NCBI RefSeq assembly: GCF_900110735.1
Contig: NZ_FOET01000003.1
Span: 434,001 to 498,000 of the forward strand
Origin: Streptomyces radiopugnans
GTDB lineage: Bacteria; Actinomycetota; Actinomycetes; Streptomycetales; Streptomycetaceae
DNA: 64,000 nt
Reading direction: 5' to 3'
Part shown: positions 50,493 through 59,490 of the stretch, one piece after another
Layout: each line of letters starts with the position of its first letter
How positions within the stretch are numbered: the first letter of the stretch is position 1
Made by a program: the position numbers and the translations under genes
The notes under the pieces: generated by a model
The model's input: only the letters and a program-made list of their open reading frames with translations
Database searches by the model: none
What the model was told of the DNA's origin: nothing

Positions 50493-51671
50493 TCAGCGGG
50501 TGGGGGCTTCGGCCGAGAGGTCGCGCAGGGTGCGGTAGGCGGTGCGGATGAAGGTGCCGCGCAGGGTGGGGGAGCTGTTGGTCACCGCCGCCAGGCCGGT
50601 GCGGGCGGCCGGGCAGAAGCCGGCGAAGGACGTGAAGCCGCGGGTGCCGCCGGAGTGGAACAGCAGCTCGAAGGCGCCGCCGTCGCGGGCGGTGTGGGTG
50701 CGCGCCTTCCAGGCCAGGCACATCCGGTCGCCGCCGGGCGCGGTCGCCCGCGGGCGGGTGACGTCGTGGAGGGCGGTGCGCAGGGCCTCCCCGGCCTCCG
50801 GCGGCGGGGAGAGCAGGACCTCCAGGTAGCGCCGGAGGTCGCGGGCGCTGGAGCGCAGCGCGCCCGCGCCCGGCAGGCCCGGGATGCGCCAGGGCGGGCG
50901 GGGGCGGCCGTGCCAGTGGCCGGTGGCCTGGGGCAGCCCGGGGTCGCAGGTGCTGTCCGTCAGCCCCAGCGGCGTGAGGACCCGGGTGGCGAGCACCTCG
51001 CCGTACGGGGCGCCGGCCGCGTCCGACAGCAGCCGGCCCAGCAGCCCGACCCCGAAGTTGGAGTAGCGCACCCGCTCCCCGGGCGGTCGGCGCACCCGGG
51101 TCTGGGAGAGGGCGTGCAGCAGGTGTTCGGGGGTGAAGTCCTCGTAGGGGTTGGTGTAGAAGCGGGGCGCGGCCCGCAGCAGCAGCCCCGGCGGCAGCAC
51201 GGGCAGCCCGGCGGTGTGCGAGGCCAGATGGGCGAGGGTGATCCGATCGCCGTACCCCTCGGGCACGGCGGCCGCGGGGAGGCGGTCGGCGATCGGGTCG
51301 TCGTGGCCCGCCTCGCCCCGCGCCACCGCCTCGGCCAGCAGCAGGGCGGTGAACGTCTTGGTCACCGAGCCGAGTTCGAAGCGGGTGGCGGCGGACGCGC
51401 CCCGGCACAGCAGCCTGGACTCGCCCGCCCGTACCGCCACGACCGCCACCGCGGGGCCGGGTGCGGCGGCGGCGACCGTCTCCAGGGGGAGGGAGAGCGC
51501 GGACTCGGGCTGTGCGGTGGGGGTGGTGCCGTCGGCGGAGGATTCGGTGCCGGCTTCGGTCTCCGGTCCGGCGCCGGCGCCGGGAGCGGTCTCGACGTCG
51601 GTTCCGGTCTCGGAGCCGGGGTCCCGTTCGGGCCCCGGGCGGGGGGCCGTGGCGGAGCTCACCGGGCTCAC
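50493..51671 (-). CDS. serine hydrolase of the beta-lactamase/S12 fold
   Basis: A 392-residue protein. The catalytic SxxK is in FELGSVTKTFTALLL (Ser about 100), Tyr-x-Asn is YSNFGVG, and the third box is HSGGTRGF in place of KTG. These are the features of class C-like esterases and D-peptidases. The first 45 residues are Gly/Thr/Glu-rich without a signal peptide, so it is probably cytoplasmic. The GTG at 51671 overlaps the stop of the upstream gene by 4 bp (GTGA). As the last gene of an operon led by a small peptide, it could process that peptide or an amide product. Confidence 0.88.
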   Translation of the reverse strand: MSPVSSATAPRPGPERDPGSETGTDVETAPGAGAGPETEAGTESSADGTTPTAQPESALSLPLETVAAAAPGPAVAVVAVRAGESRLLCRGASAATRFELGSVTKTFTALLLAEAVARGEAGHDDPIADRLPAAAVPEGYGDRITLAHLASHTAGLPVLPPGLLLRAAPRFYTNPYEDFTPEHLLHALSQTRVRRPPGERVRYSNFGVGLLGRLLSDAAGAPYGEVLATRVLTPLGLTDSTCDPGLPQATGHWHGRPRPPWRIPGLPGAGALRSSARDLRRYLEVLLSPPPEAGEALRTALHDVTRPRATAPGGDRMCLAWKARTHTARDGGAFELLFHSGGTRGFTSFAGFCPAARTGLAAVTNSSPTLRGTFIRTAYRTLRDLSAEAPTR

Positions 51672-52603
51672 CGCTCCGCGGCGCGGGAGAGCGCCAGGGT
51701 GCCGGCGACGGCCGCGACGACGGTGGGGTGGTGGTGGTCCCGGAAGCGCTGTGCGGCGTCCCCCTCGACCTCCTTGCCGTCCCGCGGCATCAGCCCGTCC
51801 TCGTGCTGCACCGAGGCCAGCTCCTCCCACAGGACGGGGTCGGCGTAGGGCTCGCGCAGGCAGCTTCCGACGATCAGCAGCTCGGTGACGAGGTCCCACT
51901 CCTGGACCTCGCGCCACACGTCCAGCCACACCGGCAGCCACAGCTGGAGGTACTCCTCCAGGTGCGGCGGCAGGTCGCCGGGGCGGGCCCCCCAGTCGGT
52001 GATGTGGAAGACGGTGTGCGTCACGCAGTACGCCGTCATCCAGTCGATCACCCACGGCTCAGGGGTGTTGCCGAGCCAGGTGGCGTCGGTGAGCCGCTTC
52101 CAGTCGGTCTCGCGCGCCAGGCCCGTCAGGCGTGCGGCGTTGGCGACGGCGAGGCGGCGGTTGGGCACCTGCTCGACGGCGTCCATCGTGACCAGGCCGC
52201 CGAGGTGGTCCAGCAGCGCCTCCAGACGCCGGTGGCGGTAGCCGGCGCGGACGAAGTGCGCGTACAGCTCCAGCGGGTCGACCATCATCATGTAGCGCAA
52301 CTGACGCTCGTAGAGCATGTCGCCGCCGCGCAGCTCCCACCAGGCGAAGTCGAGCAGTTCGCGGGCGGTGCGCTCCTCCTGCGCGGAGGCCAGTCCCTCG
52401 CGCAGCACCAGGGAGGCGGCCAGGGCCGTCTCGCCCAGCGGCTTGTAGATGCTGTCGGGGTCGGCCATGTCCGAGGTGGTGCCGGGCGGCAGGGTGCCCA
52501 GCTCGCAGTGGCGGCGCAGCCAGCCGAGTGCGCGGGTGGCCACCCGGTGCGCCGACCGCCCCACGGGGACGGGGGCCGCGGCGGTCGTACGGGGTGTGCT
52601 CAT
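51668..52603 (-). CDS. unknown protein, DUF6895-like
   Basis: A 311-residue, mostly helical soluble protein with many Trp, His and Asp residues: RALGWLRRHCELG, DPDSIYKPLGETALAASLVLREG, LLDFAWWELRGGDMLYERQLRYMMMVDPLELYAHFVRAGYRH, and AYCVTHTVFHITDWGARPGDLP. It resembles what I recall as DUF6895, an actinobacterial family without known function. The conserved HxxFHxTDWG stretch might bind a metal. It overlaps both neighbours by 4 bp, so the three proteins are made together. Confidence 0.65.
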   Translation of the reverse strand: MSTPRTTAAAPVPVGRSAHRVATRALGWLRRHCELGTLPPGTTSDMADPDSIYKPLGETALAASLVLREGLASAQEERTARELLDFAWWELRGGDMLYERQLRYMMMVDPLELYAHFVRAGYRHRRLEALLDHLGGLVTMDAVEQVPNRRLAVANAARLTGLARETDWKRLTDATWLGNTPEPWVIDWMTAYCVTHTVFHITDWGARPGDLPPHLEEYLQLWLPVWLDVWREVQEWDLVTELLIVGSCLREPYADPVLWEELASVQHEDGLMPRDGKEVEGDAAQRFRDHHHPTVVAAVAGTLALSRAAER

Positions 52604-53400
52604 GCGGTCGGCCCTCCCGGCCTCTGCGGCTGCGAACGGTCCAGCAGGCCGCGGGCGACGGCGGTGTCCAGCGCGGTGCGCCCGCCGCCCCCGCAGTGCA
52701 GTTCGAGGTGCCGCACCACGGCGGCCGTGTCGAGGTCCGGGTGCGCGCCGCGGTGCAGTGCGCAGGCGAGCCAGCGCGCCAGCCGGGCCGCGGTCGGGTA
52801 GTCGCGGCGCAGCATCGCGCGGGCCGTGCCCCGGCTCAGATCGCGCAGCCGGCTCAGGGCGGTCTCGTGGACGGGGCCGTCGACGTTCGGCAGGGCGAGC
52901 GGGGAGAGCTGCGCCATGCTCAGGGACAGGTCGCGCCAGGAGAGACCGGGGGAGGCCGGGGAATCGGTGCCGCCGGTGCCGCCCGGGGGTGACGGTTCGC
53001 GTACGCCCAGGGTGTCCTCGGGGGTGTCGGTGAAGGTGCTGTCGGGGGAGCCACCGCCGTACCGCGCGAGGAGCCGCACGGTCGTCCAGTCGCGCCACGC
53101 GGCCTCGGGCGCGGCGTCCGGAGCGGGCGGAAAGATTCGGAGGGACTCGGCCACCGCCCGGGCGTCGCCGGGCCCGAAGGGCACTCCGGCCAGCAGCGCG
53201 GGGGCGAACACGTCGGGTCCCAGGACCCGTACGGCCGCCAGAGCGACCTTGGGGTCGGGGGCTTCGTCCACCTGGGAGGCCACCACCGCCGGATCCACCG
53301 CCGGATCCCCGGTGCCCCGCAGGGCACCGAGGACACGGTCGGCCAGACCCTCCACCGCCGCGGCGTAGTCCGTGCGCGATGGGGTGCCCGGATTCGGCAT
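52600..53400 (-). CDS. helical protein of unknown function
   Basis: A 266-residue protein that I do not recognise. Residues 1-105 and 160-266 are helical; a Pro/Ser/Thr/Gly linker lies at 125-155. Notable segments are LSWRDLSLSMAQLSPLALPNVDGPVHETALSRLRDLSRGTARAMLRRDYPTAARLARWLACALHRG and a single Cys in HLELHCGGGG. GAGAGGTAGG precedes the ATG. It overlaps the DUF6895-like gene by 4 bp (ATGA) and lies 105 bp after the small peptide gene. Confidence 0.75.
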   Translation of the reverse strand: MPNPGTPSRTDYAAAVEGLADRVLGALRGTGDPAVDPAVVASQVDEAPDPKVALAAVRVLGPDVFAPALLAGVPFGPGDARAVAESLRIFPPAPDAAPEAAWRDWTTVRLLARYGGGSPDSTFTDTPEDTLGVREPSPPGGTGGTDSPASPGLSWRDLSLSMAQLSPLALPNVDGPVHETALSRLRDLSRGTARAMLRRDYPTAARLARWLACALHRGAHPDLDTAAVVRHLELHCGGGGRTALDTAVARGLLDRSQPQRPGGPTA

Positions 53401-53450
53401 CAGTGACCTACCTCTCTGATTCGGTATGTCATGTTATGCCGACCCTGTTC

Positions 53451-53488
53451 GCTTCTGTCGCATCATGCCGCTTCCTGTCGCATCCCGC
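53451..53488 (+). repeat. two adjacent 19-bp direct repeats
   Basis: GCTTCTGTCGCATCATGCC (53451-53469) is followed at once by GCTTCCTGTCGCATCCCGC (53470-53488); the two align with one indel and a few changes. An imperfect palindrome GGTATG-N6-TATGCC lies just to the left, at about 53422-53439. Both sit between the peptide gene and the rest of the operon. Confidence 0.55.
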
Positions 53489-53505
53489 TGTGGAGAGCGG
53501 TCGCG

Positions 53506-53688
53506 TCACTTCTCCCGCGGCTCCCTGGGGGAGAGCAGGAGCGCGAGCAGCAGCAGGCCGATCGCCTCCGGCGCCCACACGGGCGCGTCGCTGACCGGGG
53601 CCTCGCGCGTCGTCATCAGGTCGGCGACCATGTCGCGCTCGGCCGGAGCGGCGGGGGCAAGGGTGGTTCCCGTGGTGTGGGTGAGCAT
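53506..53688 (-). CDS. 60-aa tail-anchored-like small peptide
   Basis: A 60-residue peptide with a Thr/Ala-rich hydrophilic N-terminus (MLTHTTGTTLAPAAPAERDMVADLMTTREAP), then VWAPEAIGLLLLALLLSP, a single hydrophobic helix, and a charged end REPREK. There is no Cys. A strong GAGGAGG ribosome binding site lies six bases upstream of the ATG, which is good evidence that it is translated. It heads the minus-strand operon. It could be a membrane-tethered regulator or a precursor peptide; no known leader or modification motif is visible. Confidence 0.68.
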   Translation of the reverse strand: MLTHTTGTTLAPAAPAERDMVADLMTTREAPVSDAPVWAPEAIGLLLLALLLSPREPREK

Positions 53689-54341
53689 CTGGGTCCTCCT
53701 CGGTGGGATGCCAGGTGGGTGTCACCGCCCGGTGTGGGCGGCCTCACAGACGACGTTACGAACACACCGATGGATGTGCATATGCGCTTTTGGTCGGTCT
53801 TGCGATCTCCGGTGTTCCGTGCATGGGGCGGGGAGGGGGCGGCCGACCTCGGAAGACGGGGCGGGGTGCGTCGGCGGCCCCGGTCGCGAGGGCCCGGAAG
53901 ACCGGTCGCGCATTCACCCGTATGGGGGTCGGGTGAGGTGCGGTGAGGCATGCGGTCCGCGTGCGGCGTCCGGTCCGGGCGCCCTCCCGCGCCCGCGCAC
54001 CGGACGGGCGCGCGGACAGGAGCCCGGGCAGGAGCCGGGGCCGGCGCGAATTCACCGGACGTCCGGCGGATCGTCACGGAAGCGACTTGTCGTCGGCATC
54101 CGGGCTTTTTCGGACGTACGCCCCCCGTTTCCCGCCCCGTGGGCCGGCGGGCGGCGGACCGGGGAGGGGACGCAAGGGTTTTCCCCGTATCGGGGCCGGT
54201 CGGGGCGTTCCTATGGTCGGCGGCACCGGAGTTCCGGGCGGAACCGACGTCATGCCCCACCCCGCCCGGGACACCGGTGCAACCCCCGCACCAGGCACCC
54301 CCACTGCCCGGCCTGTCCGGGCAGCTTCGAAAGGACCCCCC
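53689..54341. other. divergent intergenic region
   Basis: This 650-bp stretch separates the small peptide gene from the divergent subtilase gene and must contain both promoters. Bases 53750-53800 are less GC-rich. Open frames run through it on both strands but have no start signals. I see no clear operator or hairpin beyond short five-base stems. Confidence 0.5.
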
Positions 54342-56180
54342 GTGAAGGCCCCAAGGCGAAGACTGATATCCGTGCTGGCGGCGACCGCCACCCTCATGAC
54401 CGGAGCCGCCACCGCGTCCGTCGCCACCGCGGCGCCCCAGGCCGGTGAGACCGCCCCCGAGGCCGGAGAGCAGCGGACCGGACTTCCCGAGGCGCCCGCG
54501 GACGGCATCATCGTCGCCTACCACAACCGCACCGAGACCGAGGCGGCCAACGCCTCCGCGAGCGCGGCCGAGTCCGACTCCGCGGCCAGGGCCGAGGCCA
54601 CCGCCAAGGGGAAGAAGACCGGGCAGAAGCTGAAGTTCGAGCGCCGCCTGGCCACGGGCGCGGCCCTGTACGAGGTGGAGGGCAAGACCTCCCGGGCCGA
54701 GATCGACGAGATCGTCGAGGCCTTCGAGAGCGACCCGGACGTCGCCTACGCCGAGCCCAACACCCGCGTGTACGCGATGGCGACGCCCAACGACACGAAC
54801 TACAGCAGCCAGTGGGACCTCTTCGAGTCCACCGCCGGCATGCGCGTGCCCGGCGCCTGGGACCGCTCCACGGGCCAGGGCACGGTCGTCGCCGTCCTGG
54901 ACACCGGCTACGTCGCCCACTCCGACCTCGCCGCCAACATCGTCTCCGGCTACGACTTCGTCTCCGACGCCACCAACGCGCGGGACGGCAACGGCCGCGA
55001 CAGCAACCCCGCCGACGAGGGCGACTGGTTCAACGCCGGTGAGTGCGGCGTCAGTTACGACAGCCCCTCCTCCTGGCACGGCACCCACGTCGCGGGCACC
55101 ATCGCCGCGGCGACGAACAACGGCAAGGGCATCGCGGGCGTCGCGTACAACGCGAAGATCCAGCCCGTCCGCGTGCTCGCCAAGTGCGGCGGCACCACCG
55201 CCGACATCGCCGACGCCATCACCTGGGCCTCCGGCGGCACCGTCTACGGCGTCCCGGCCAACCCCACCCCGGCCGACGTCATCAACATGAGCCTGGGCGG
55301 CGGCGGCACCTGCTCCAGCACCTACCAGAACGCGATCAACGGCGCCGTCGGCCGCGGCACCACGGTCGTCGTCGCGGCGGGCAACAGCAACGCCAACGCC
55401 GCCAACTTCACCCCGGCGAGCTGCAACAACGTCGTCACCGTCGCCTCCAGCGACCGCGAGGGCAACCGGGCCTCCTACTCCAACTACGGCTCGGTCGTCG
55501 ACATCGCCGCCCCCGGCGGTGAGACCGCGACCCGGACCAACGGCATCCTCTCCACGGTGGACTCCGGCTCCACCCGGCCCGCCGGCGAGACCTACGCCTA
55601 CTACCAGGGCACCAGCATGGCCGCCCCGCACATCGCCGGCCTGGCCGCGCTGGTGAAGTCGGCCGACTCCTCGCTGAGCCCGGCCCAGATCGAGCAGCTG
55701 ATCAAGTCCAACTCCCGCACCCTGCCCGGCACGTGCAGCGGCGGCTGCGGCGCCGGCCTGGCCGACGCGGCCGCGACCGTCGCGGCCGCCGGCGGCGACA
55801 GCGGTGGCGGCGGCGAGCAGCCCCCGGCCGGCGACACCTACACCAACGGCACCAACGTCGCCATCCCGGACAGCAACACCACCGGCGTCACCTCCCCGAT
55901 CGCGGTGAGCGGCCGCAGCGGCAACGCGCCGGCCGACCTGCAGGTAGCCGTCGACATCAAGCACACCTACCGCGGCGACCTGGTCGTCGAACTGGTCGCC
56001 CCCGACGGCCGCTACGCCACCCTCAAGCAGTCCTCCGCCTCCGACAGCGCCGACAACGTGATCGCCACGTACACCGTCGACGCCTCCTCGGTGCTCGCCA
56101 ACGGCACTTGGAAGCTGCGGGTCAAGGACGTCTACTCCGGGGACACCGGCTACATCGACTCCTGGAGCCTGACCTTCTGA
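54342..56180 (+). CDS. secreted S8 subtilisin-like protease with P-domain
   Basis: A 612-residue exported protease. A GTG start (AAAGGA upstream) gives a signal peptide (RRRLISVLAATATLMTGAATASVATAA), followed by an I9-like propeptide to about residue 145. The catalytic triad is Asp in AVLDTGYVAHSDL (about 187), His in SWHGTHVAGTIAA (about 247) and Ser in GTSMAAPHIAGL (about 425). After a Gly/Ser linker, residues 500-612 form a proprotein convertase P-domain (HTYRGDLVVELVAPDGRYATLK ... DSWSLTF). Such proteases act on extracellular proteins or zymogens. Confidence 0.95.
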   Translation: MKAPRRRLISVLAATATLMTGAATASVATAAPQAGETAPEAGEQRTGLPEAPADGIIVAYHNRTETEAANASASAAESDSAARAEATAKGKKTGQKLKFERRLATGAALYEVEGKTSRAEIDEIVEAFESDPDVAYAEPNTRVYAMATPNDTNYSSQWDLFESTAGMRVPGAWDRSTGQGTVVAVLDTGYVAHSDLAANIVSGYDFVSDATNARDGNGRDSNPADEGDWFNAGECGVSYDSPSSWHGTHVAGTIAAATNNGKGIAGVAYNAKIQPVRVLAKCGGTTADIADAITWASGGTVYGVPANPTPADVINMSLGGGGTCSSTYQNAINGAVGRGTTVVVAAGNSNANAANFTPASCNNVVTVASSDREGNRASYSNYGSVVDIAAPGGETATRTNGILSTVDSGSTRPAGETYAYYQGTSMAAPHIAGLAALVKSADSSLSPAQIEQLIKSNSRTLPGTCSGGCGAGLADAAATVAAAGGDSGGGGEQPPAGDTYTNGTNVAIPDSNTTGVTSPIAVSGRSGNAPADLQVAVDIKHTYRGDLVVELVAPDGRYATLKQSSASDSADNVIATYTVDASSVLANGTWKLRVKDVYSGDTGYIDSWSLTF

Positions 56181-56583
56181 GCGAACCGAACGTGACCGTC
56201 CGGGCCGGAACCACCCGGCCCGGACGGACAGCGGACCGGGGCCCGTCCTCCTGACGGGGCGGGCTCCCGGGGGCCCCCGCCCCCCACCGGGGACCCCCAC
56301 CGGTCCGGACCGGCACCGAGACGGTCCGGACCGGCCGGAGAACCAGGGCCTGCCGGCGCTGCACCCGCCGGCAGGCCCTGACGGCTTCCGGTGCGGAATC
56401 CCCGCGCCCGCCGGGGCCTCCACCGGGGACCCCGCCGAGAACTCCGCCGGGAGCCCCGCCCGGACCTCCGCCGAAACCTCCGTCGAAATTCCGTCGAACG
56501 TCCACGCCGAAGACCATCGACCGGTAGCCCATGTCCTCCGTATCCTCGCGGAGCACGGGCATGAACACGACCGGAGGCGGTTT
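56181..56583. other. intergenic region with GC hairpins
   Basis: No gene is supported. The first part has several overlapping GC stems (for example GGTCCGGACCGG around 56305-56335), then the strong stem at 56344-56380. GGAGGCGG directly upstream of 56584 is the ribosome binding site of the regulator gene. Confidence 0.5.
56344..56380 (+). terminator. 14-bp perfect stem terminator after the subtilase
   Basis: CAGGGCCTGCCGGC and GCCGGCAGGCCCTG pair without mismatch around a nine-base loop. It lies 164 bp after the protease stop and 200 bp before the next gene. Confidence 0.75.
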
Positions 56584-59370
56584 ATGGGGCTGGAGCGGGA
56601 GACCCCCCGTCCGGCGCTGGTCGGGCGCGGCGATCTGCTGGACCACCTGGAGAAGACGCTGCGCGACCACGGCAGGGCCGCCCTCACCGGCCCGCCGGGC
56701 ATCGGCAAGACGGCCCTGGTCGCCGCCGTGGTCAGGCCGGAGGAACGCCGGGCGCGGGGGGAGACCGTCCTGTGGCTGGCACCGGAGGAGGAGGACCGGG
56801 ACATCCCCGGCGCCGGCGCGGCCGGACTGCTGGACGACGTGCCCGAGGCGGCCGTACGGGAGCTGCCCCGGCCGCAGCGCACCGCCGTCGCCGTGGCCCG
56901 CCGAGAGACGGAGGCGCCCGCCGCCGGGCAGGACCGCGTCGCCCTGCGGCTGGCCGTGGCCCAGGTGCTGCGCCTCCTGGCCGCCGAGGGGCCCGTGCTG
57001 CTCGTGGTGGACAACGCCCAGTGGCTGGACCCCGAAAGCTCCGCCCTGCTCCGCTTCGCCCTGCACAAGGCACCGCCGGCCGTACGGGCCCTGGTGGCCG
57101 AACGGCAGCACACCAGCCCGCTGCACGCGGAGAACCTCTTCGGCCACATCGGCCCCCGCGTCGTCCCCGTACCGCCGCTCGGCGCCGACCACGTCGCCGC
57201 GCTGCTGGCCGACCACGAACTCCCCGCCCGCCTGGCCGGCCGCATCCACCGGGCCAGCGGCGGCAACCCCAGGCTCGCCCTGGCCATCGGCCGCTCCCTG
57301 GCGGGCACCCGCACCTTCGTCCACCACGCCGACGAACTGCCGCTGGGCGGCGAGGCGCGGGCCGCCGCCCGCCACATGCTGGCCGAGGTGCCTGCCGGGG
57401 CGCACCCCACCCTGCTGCTCGCCGCGCTGGCCACCGGGCCGACCACGACCGTGCTGCGCAGGGCGGGACGGGCCTCGGCCGAGGCGGACCTCGCGGCCGC
57501 CGAACGGGCGGGACTGGTCACCGTGGGCGAGAACGGCGCGGTCGCCTTCACCGCCGGAGTGGTGCCCGCGACCCTGGCGGCCGAGGCGGACTGGGCCGAG
57601 CGGGCCGCCTGCCACACCGCCCTGGCCCGGGCCGTGGGCGACCCCGTACAGGCCGTACGCCACCGGGCCCTGGCCGCCGACCCCCGCGGCGCGGGCGCGG
57701 AACTGGCCGCGGAGCTCGACCGGGCCGTGGAGTCCTGCCGCCGCCGCGGGGACCACGCCCTGGCCGCCGAACTCGGTCTGCTCGCCGCCGAACGCACCCC
57801 CGCCGGGCGCTCCGAGGAGGAGGTGGCGCGGCTGCTGGGGGCCGCCGCCGACGCGGCCCGCGCCGCCCGGCCCGACCTGTCCAAACGGGCCGCCGACGCC
57901 ATCCTCGCCCGCGACGTGCCGCCCGCCGCCCGGCTGAGGGCCCGGCTCGCCATCCTGGACACCGCCTTCCAGGGCCTCACCGACCTGGACGAGACCTTCT
58001 CCCACGCCCTGGCCGACGCCGGCGACGACCCGTCGATGCGCGCGGCCGTGCTGGTCCGGCTGGTGTGGAAGCAGCAACTGGCCGACGGCGACAGCGCCGC
58101 GGCACGCGCCACCGCCGAGGAGGCGTACCGCCTGGCCCTGGCCGCCGGGGACCGGGAGACCGCCGTACTGGCGGCCACGGCCCGCGCCCGCACCAGCCGC
58201 GCCCTGGGGGAGCCCGAGGCCGCGGCGCACACCGAGGAGGCGCTCACCGTGTGGCGGGAGGGGCTCCCGCCCGCGCTGCGCAACGGGCCGCGGCTGCTCG
58301 CGCTCCGCCACGCCCTGTTCGACGACCGGCTCACCGAGGCGCGCGAGGGGCTGCTCGCCCTGCTGCCCGAGCTCGAACGGCTCGGGAGCACCGAGGACCT
58401 GGTGGCGGCGCTGCGCTCCCTGGCCGAGGCCGAGGCCCGCCAGGGGCAGTGCGCGGCGGCACTCGCCCACGCCCGGCGCGCGGTGTCCATCGCGCTGGAG
58501 GCCGGGTTCTCCCCGGGCCCCCTGTGGTACAGCGCGGCACTGGCCGAGACCGCGGGCGGCAGCTTCCGGCGGGCCGCGGACTACGCCCGCCGCAGCCTGC
58601 GCGCCTCCCTGGAGGAGGGCGACCAGGTCTTCCTGCACTGCTCCCTGTACGCGCTCGGGCGCGTCCAGCTGGCCATGGGCGAGACGGCCCTGGCCCTGGA
58701 GACGCTCGACCGCATCCGCGACCTGCCGATCACCGCCCTGACCACCGACCCGTCCGTCCTGCGCTGGCACGAGGAACTGGCCGAGGCGTACGTGGCCGGC
58801 GGGGAGCCGGAGAAGGCCGCCGCCCTGCTGGCGGACACCGTCCCGGTGGCGCGGCGGCTGGGGCGCACCACCGTGCTGACGGCGCTGGACCGGGTCCGCG
58901 GCCAGTACCTGGCGGCCACCGGCGACCCGGACGCGGGGGCGGAGCTGCTGCGGGAGACCGCCGACCGCTTCACCGGGCACGGGCTGCCCATCGAGGCGGG
59001 ACGCACCCTGCTGGCGCTGGCGCGCATCGAGCGCCGCCGCAGGCGCCGGGCGTCGGCGCAGGCCGTACTGCGCGAGGCGGCCGGGGTGTTCGACCGCGTC
59101 GGGGCCCGGCCCTGGGCGCGGCTGGCCGGCGGCGCCCCGCCGCGCGGCGGGGCCGACCCGTTCCCCGGCGGGTCCGCCGAGCCCGCCGAGCGGCTCACCG
59201 AGGCGGAGCGGCGGCTCGCCCTGATCGTCGGGCAGGGGGCGAGCAACCAGGAGGCGGCGGCCAGGCTCTTCCTCAGCGTCAAGACCGTCGAGGCCCGGCT
59301 GACCCGCATCTACCGCAAGCTCGGTGTCCGCGGCCGGGCGCAGCTCGCCGTGGCGGTGCGCGACGAGTGA
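56584..59370 (+). CDS. LAL-type (large ATP-binding LuxR) transcriptional regulator
   Basis: A 928-residue regulator. An N-terminal AAA ATPase has Walker A GPPGIGKTAL (about 37-46) and Walker B VLLVVDNAQWLD (about 139-150), followed by a long TPR-like helical region. A C-terminal LuxR helix-turn-helix is at about 870-925 (LTEAERRLALIVGQGASNQEAAARLFLSVKTVEARLTRIYRKLG). LAL proteins are usually activators of adjacent biosynthetic clusters. Its position at the left border of the polyketide tailoring genes makes it a candidate pathway regulator. ATG start with GGAGGCGG upstream. Confidence 0.93.
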   Translation: MGLERETPRPALVGRGDLLDHLEKTLRDHGRAALTGPPGIGKTALVAAVVRPEERRARGETVLWLAPEEEDRDIPGAGAAGLLDDVPEAAVRELPRPQRTAVAVARRETEAPAAGQDRVALRLAVAQVLRLLAAEGPVLLVVDNAQWLDPESSALLRFALHKAPPAVRALVAERQHTSPLHAENLFGHIGPRVVPVPPLGADHVAALLADHELPARLAGRIHRASGGNPRLALAIGRSLAGTRTFVHHADELPLGGEARAAARHMLAEVPAGAHPTLLLAALATGPTTTVLRRAGRASAEADLAAAERAGLVTVGENGAVAFTAGVVPATLAAEADWAERAACHTALARAVGDPVQAVRHRALAADPRGAGAELAAELDRAVESCRRRGDHALAAELGLLAAERTPAGRSEEEVARLLGAAADAARAARPDLSKRAADAILARDVPPAARLRARLAILDTAFQGLTDLDETFSHALADAGDDPSMRAAVLVRLVWKQQLADGDSAAARATAEEAYRLALAAGDRETAVLAATARARTSRALGEPEAAAHTEEALTVWREGLPPALRNGPRLLALRHALFDDRLTEAREGLLALLPELERLGSTEDLVAALRSLAEAEARQGQCAAALAHARRAVSIALEAGFSPGPLWYSAALAETAGGSFRRAADYARRSLRASLEEGDQVFLHCSLYALGRVQLAMGETALALETLDRIRDLPITALTTDPSVLRWHEELAEAYVAGGEPEKAAALLADTVPVARRLGRTTVLTALDRVRGQYLAATGDPDAGAELLRETADRFTGHGLPIEAGRTLLALARIERRRRRRASAQAVLREAAGVFDRVGARPWARLAGGAPPRGGADPFPGGSAEPAERLTEAERRLALIVGQGASNQEAAARLFLSVKTVEARLTRIYRKLGVRGRAQLAVAVRDE

Positions 59371-59490
59371 CCCGGGCCGGCCCGGTCCGTACGAGCCGGT
59401 CTCAAGCGGTGCTGAAGCCGGGCGCGGCAGCGTGGTGGCGATCGCGCCACCGGCCTTCGGCGGCGCAGGCCGTCATCGAAGGGAGTCGCC

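Noticed and set aside
53616..58490. 1624-codon open frame on the minus strand opposite the protease and LAL genes
   Set aside because: Composition is Ser/Arg/Ala low complexity, a known effect of third-position GC on the complementary strand; the opposite strand encodes clear enzymes.
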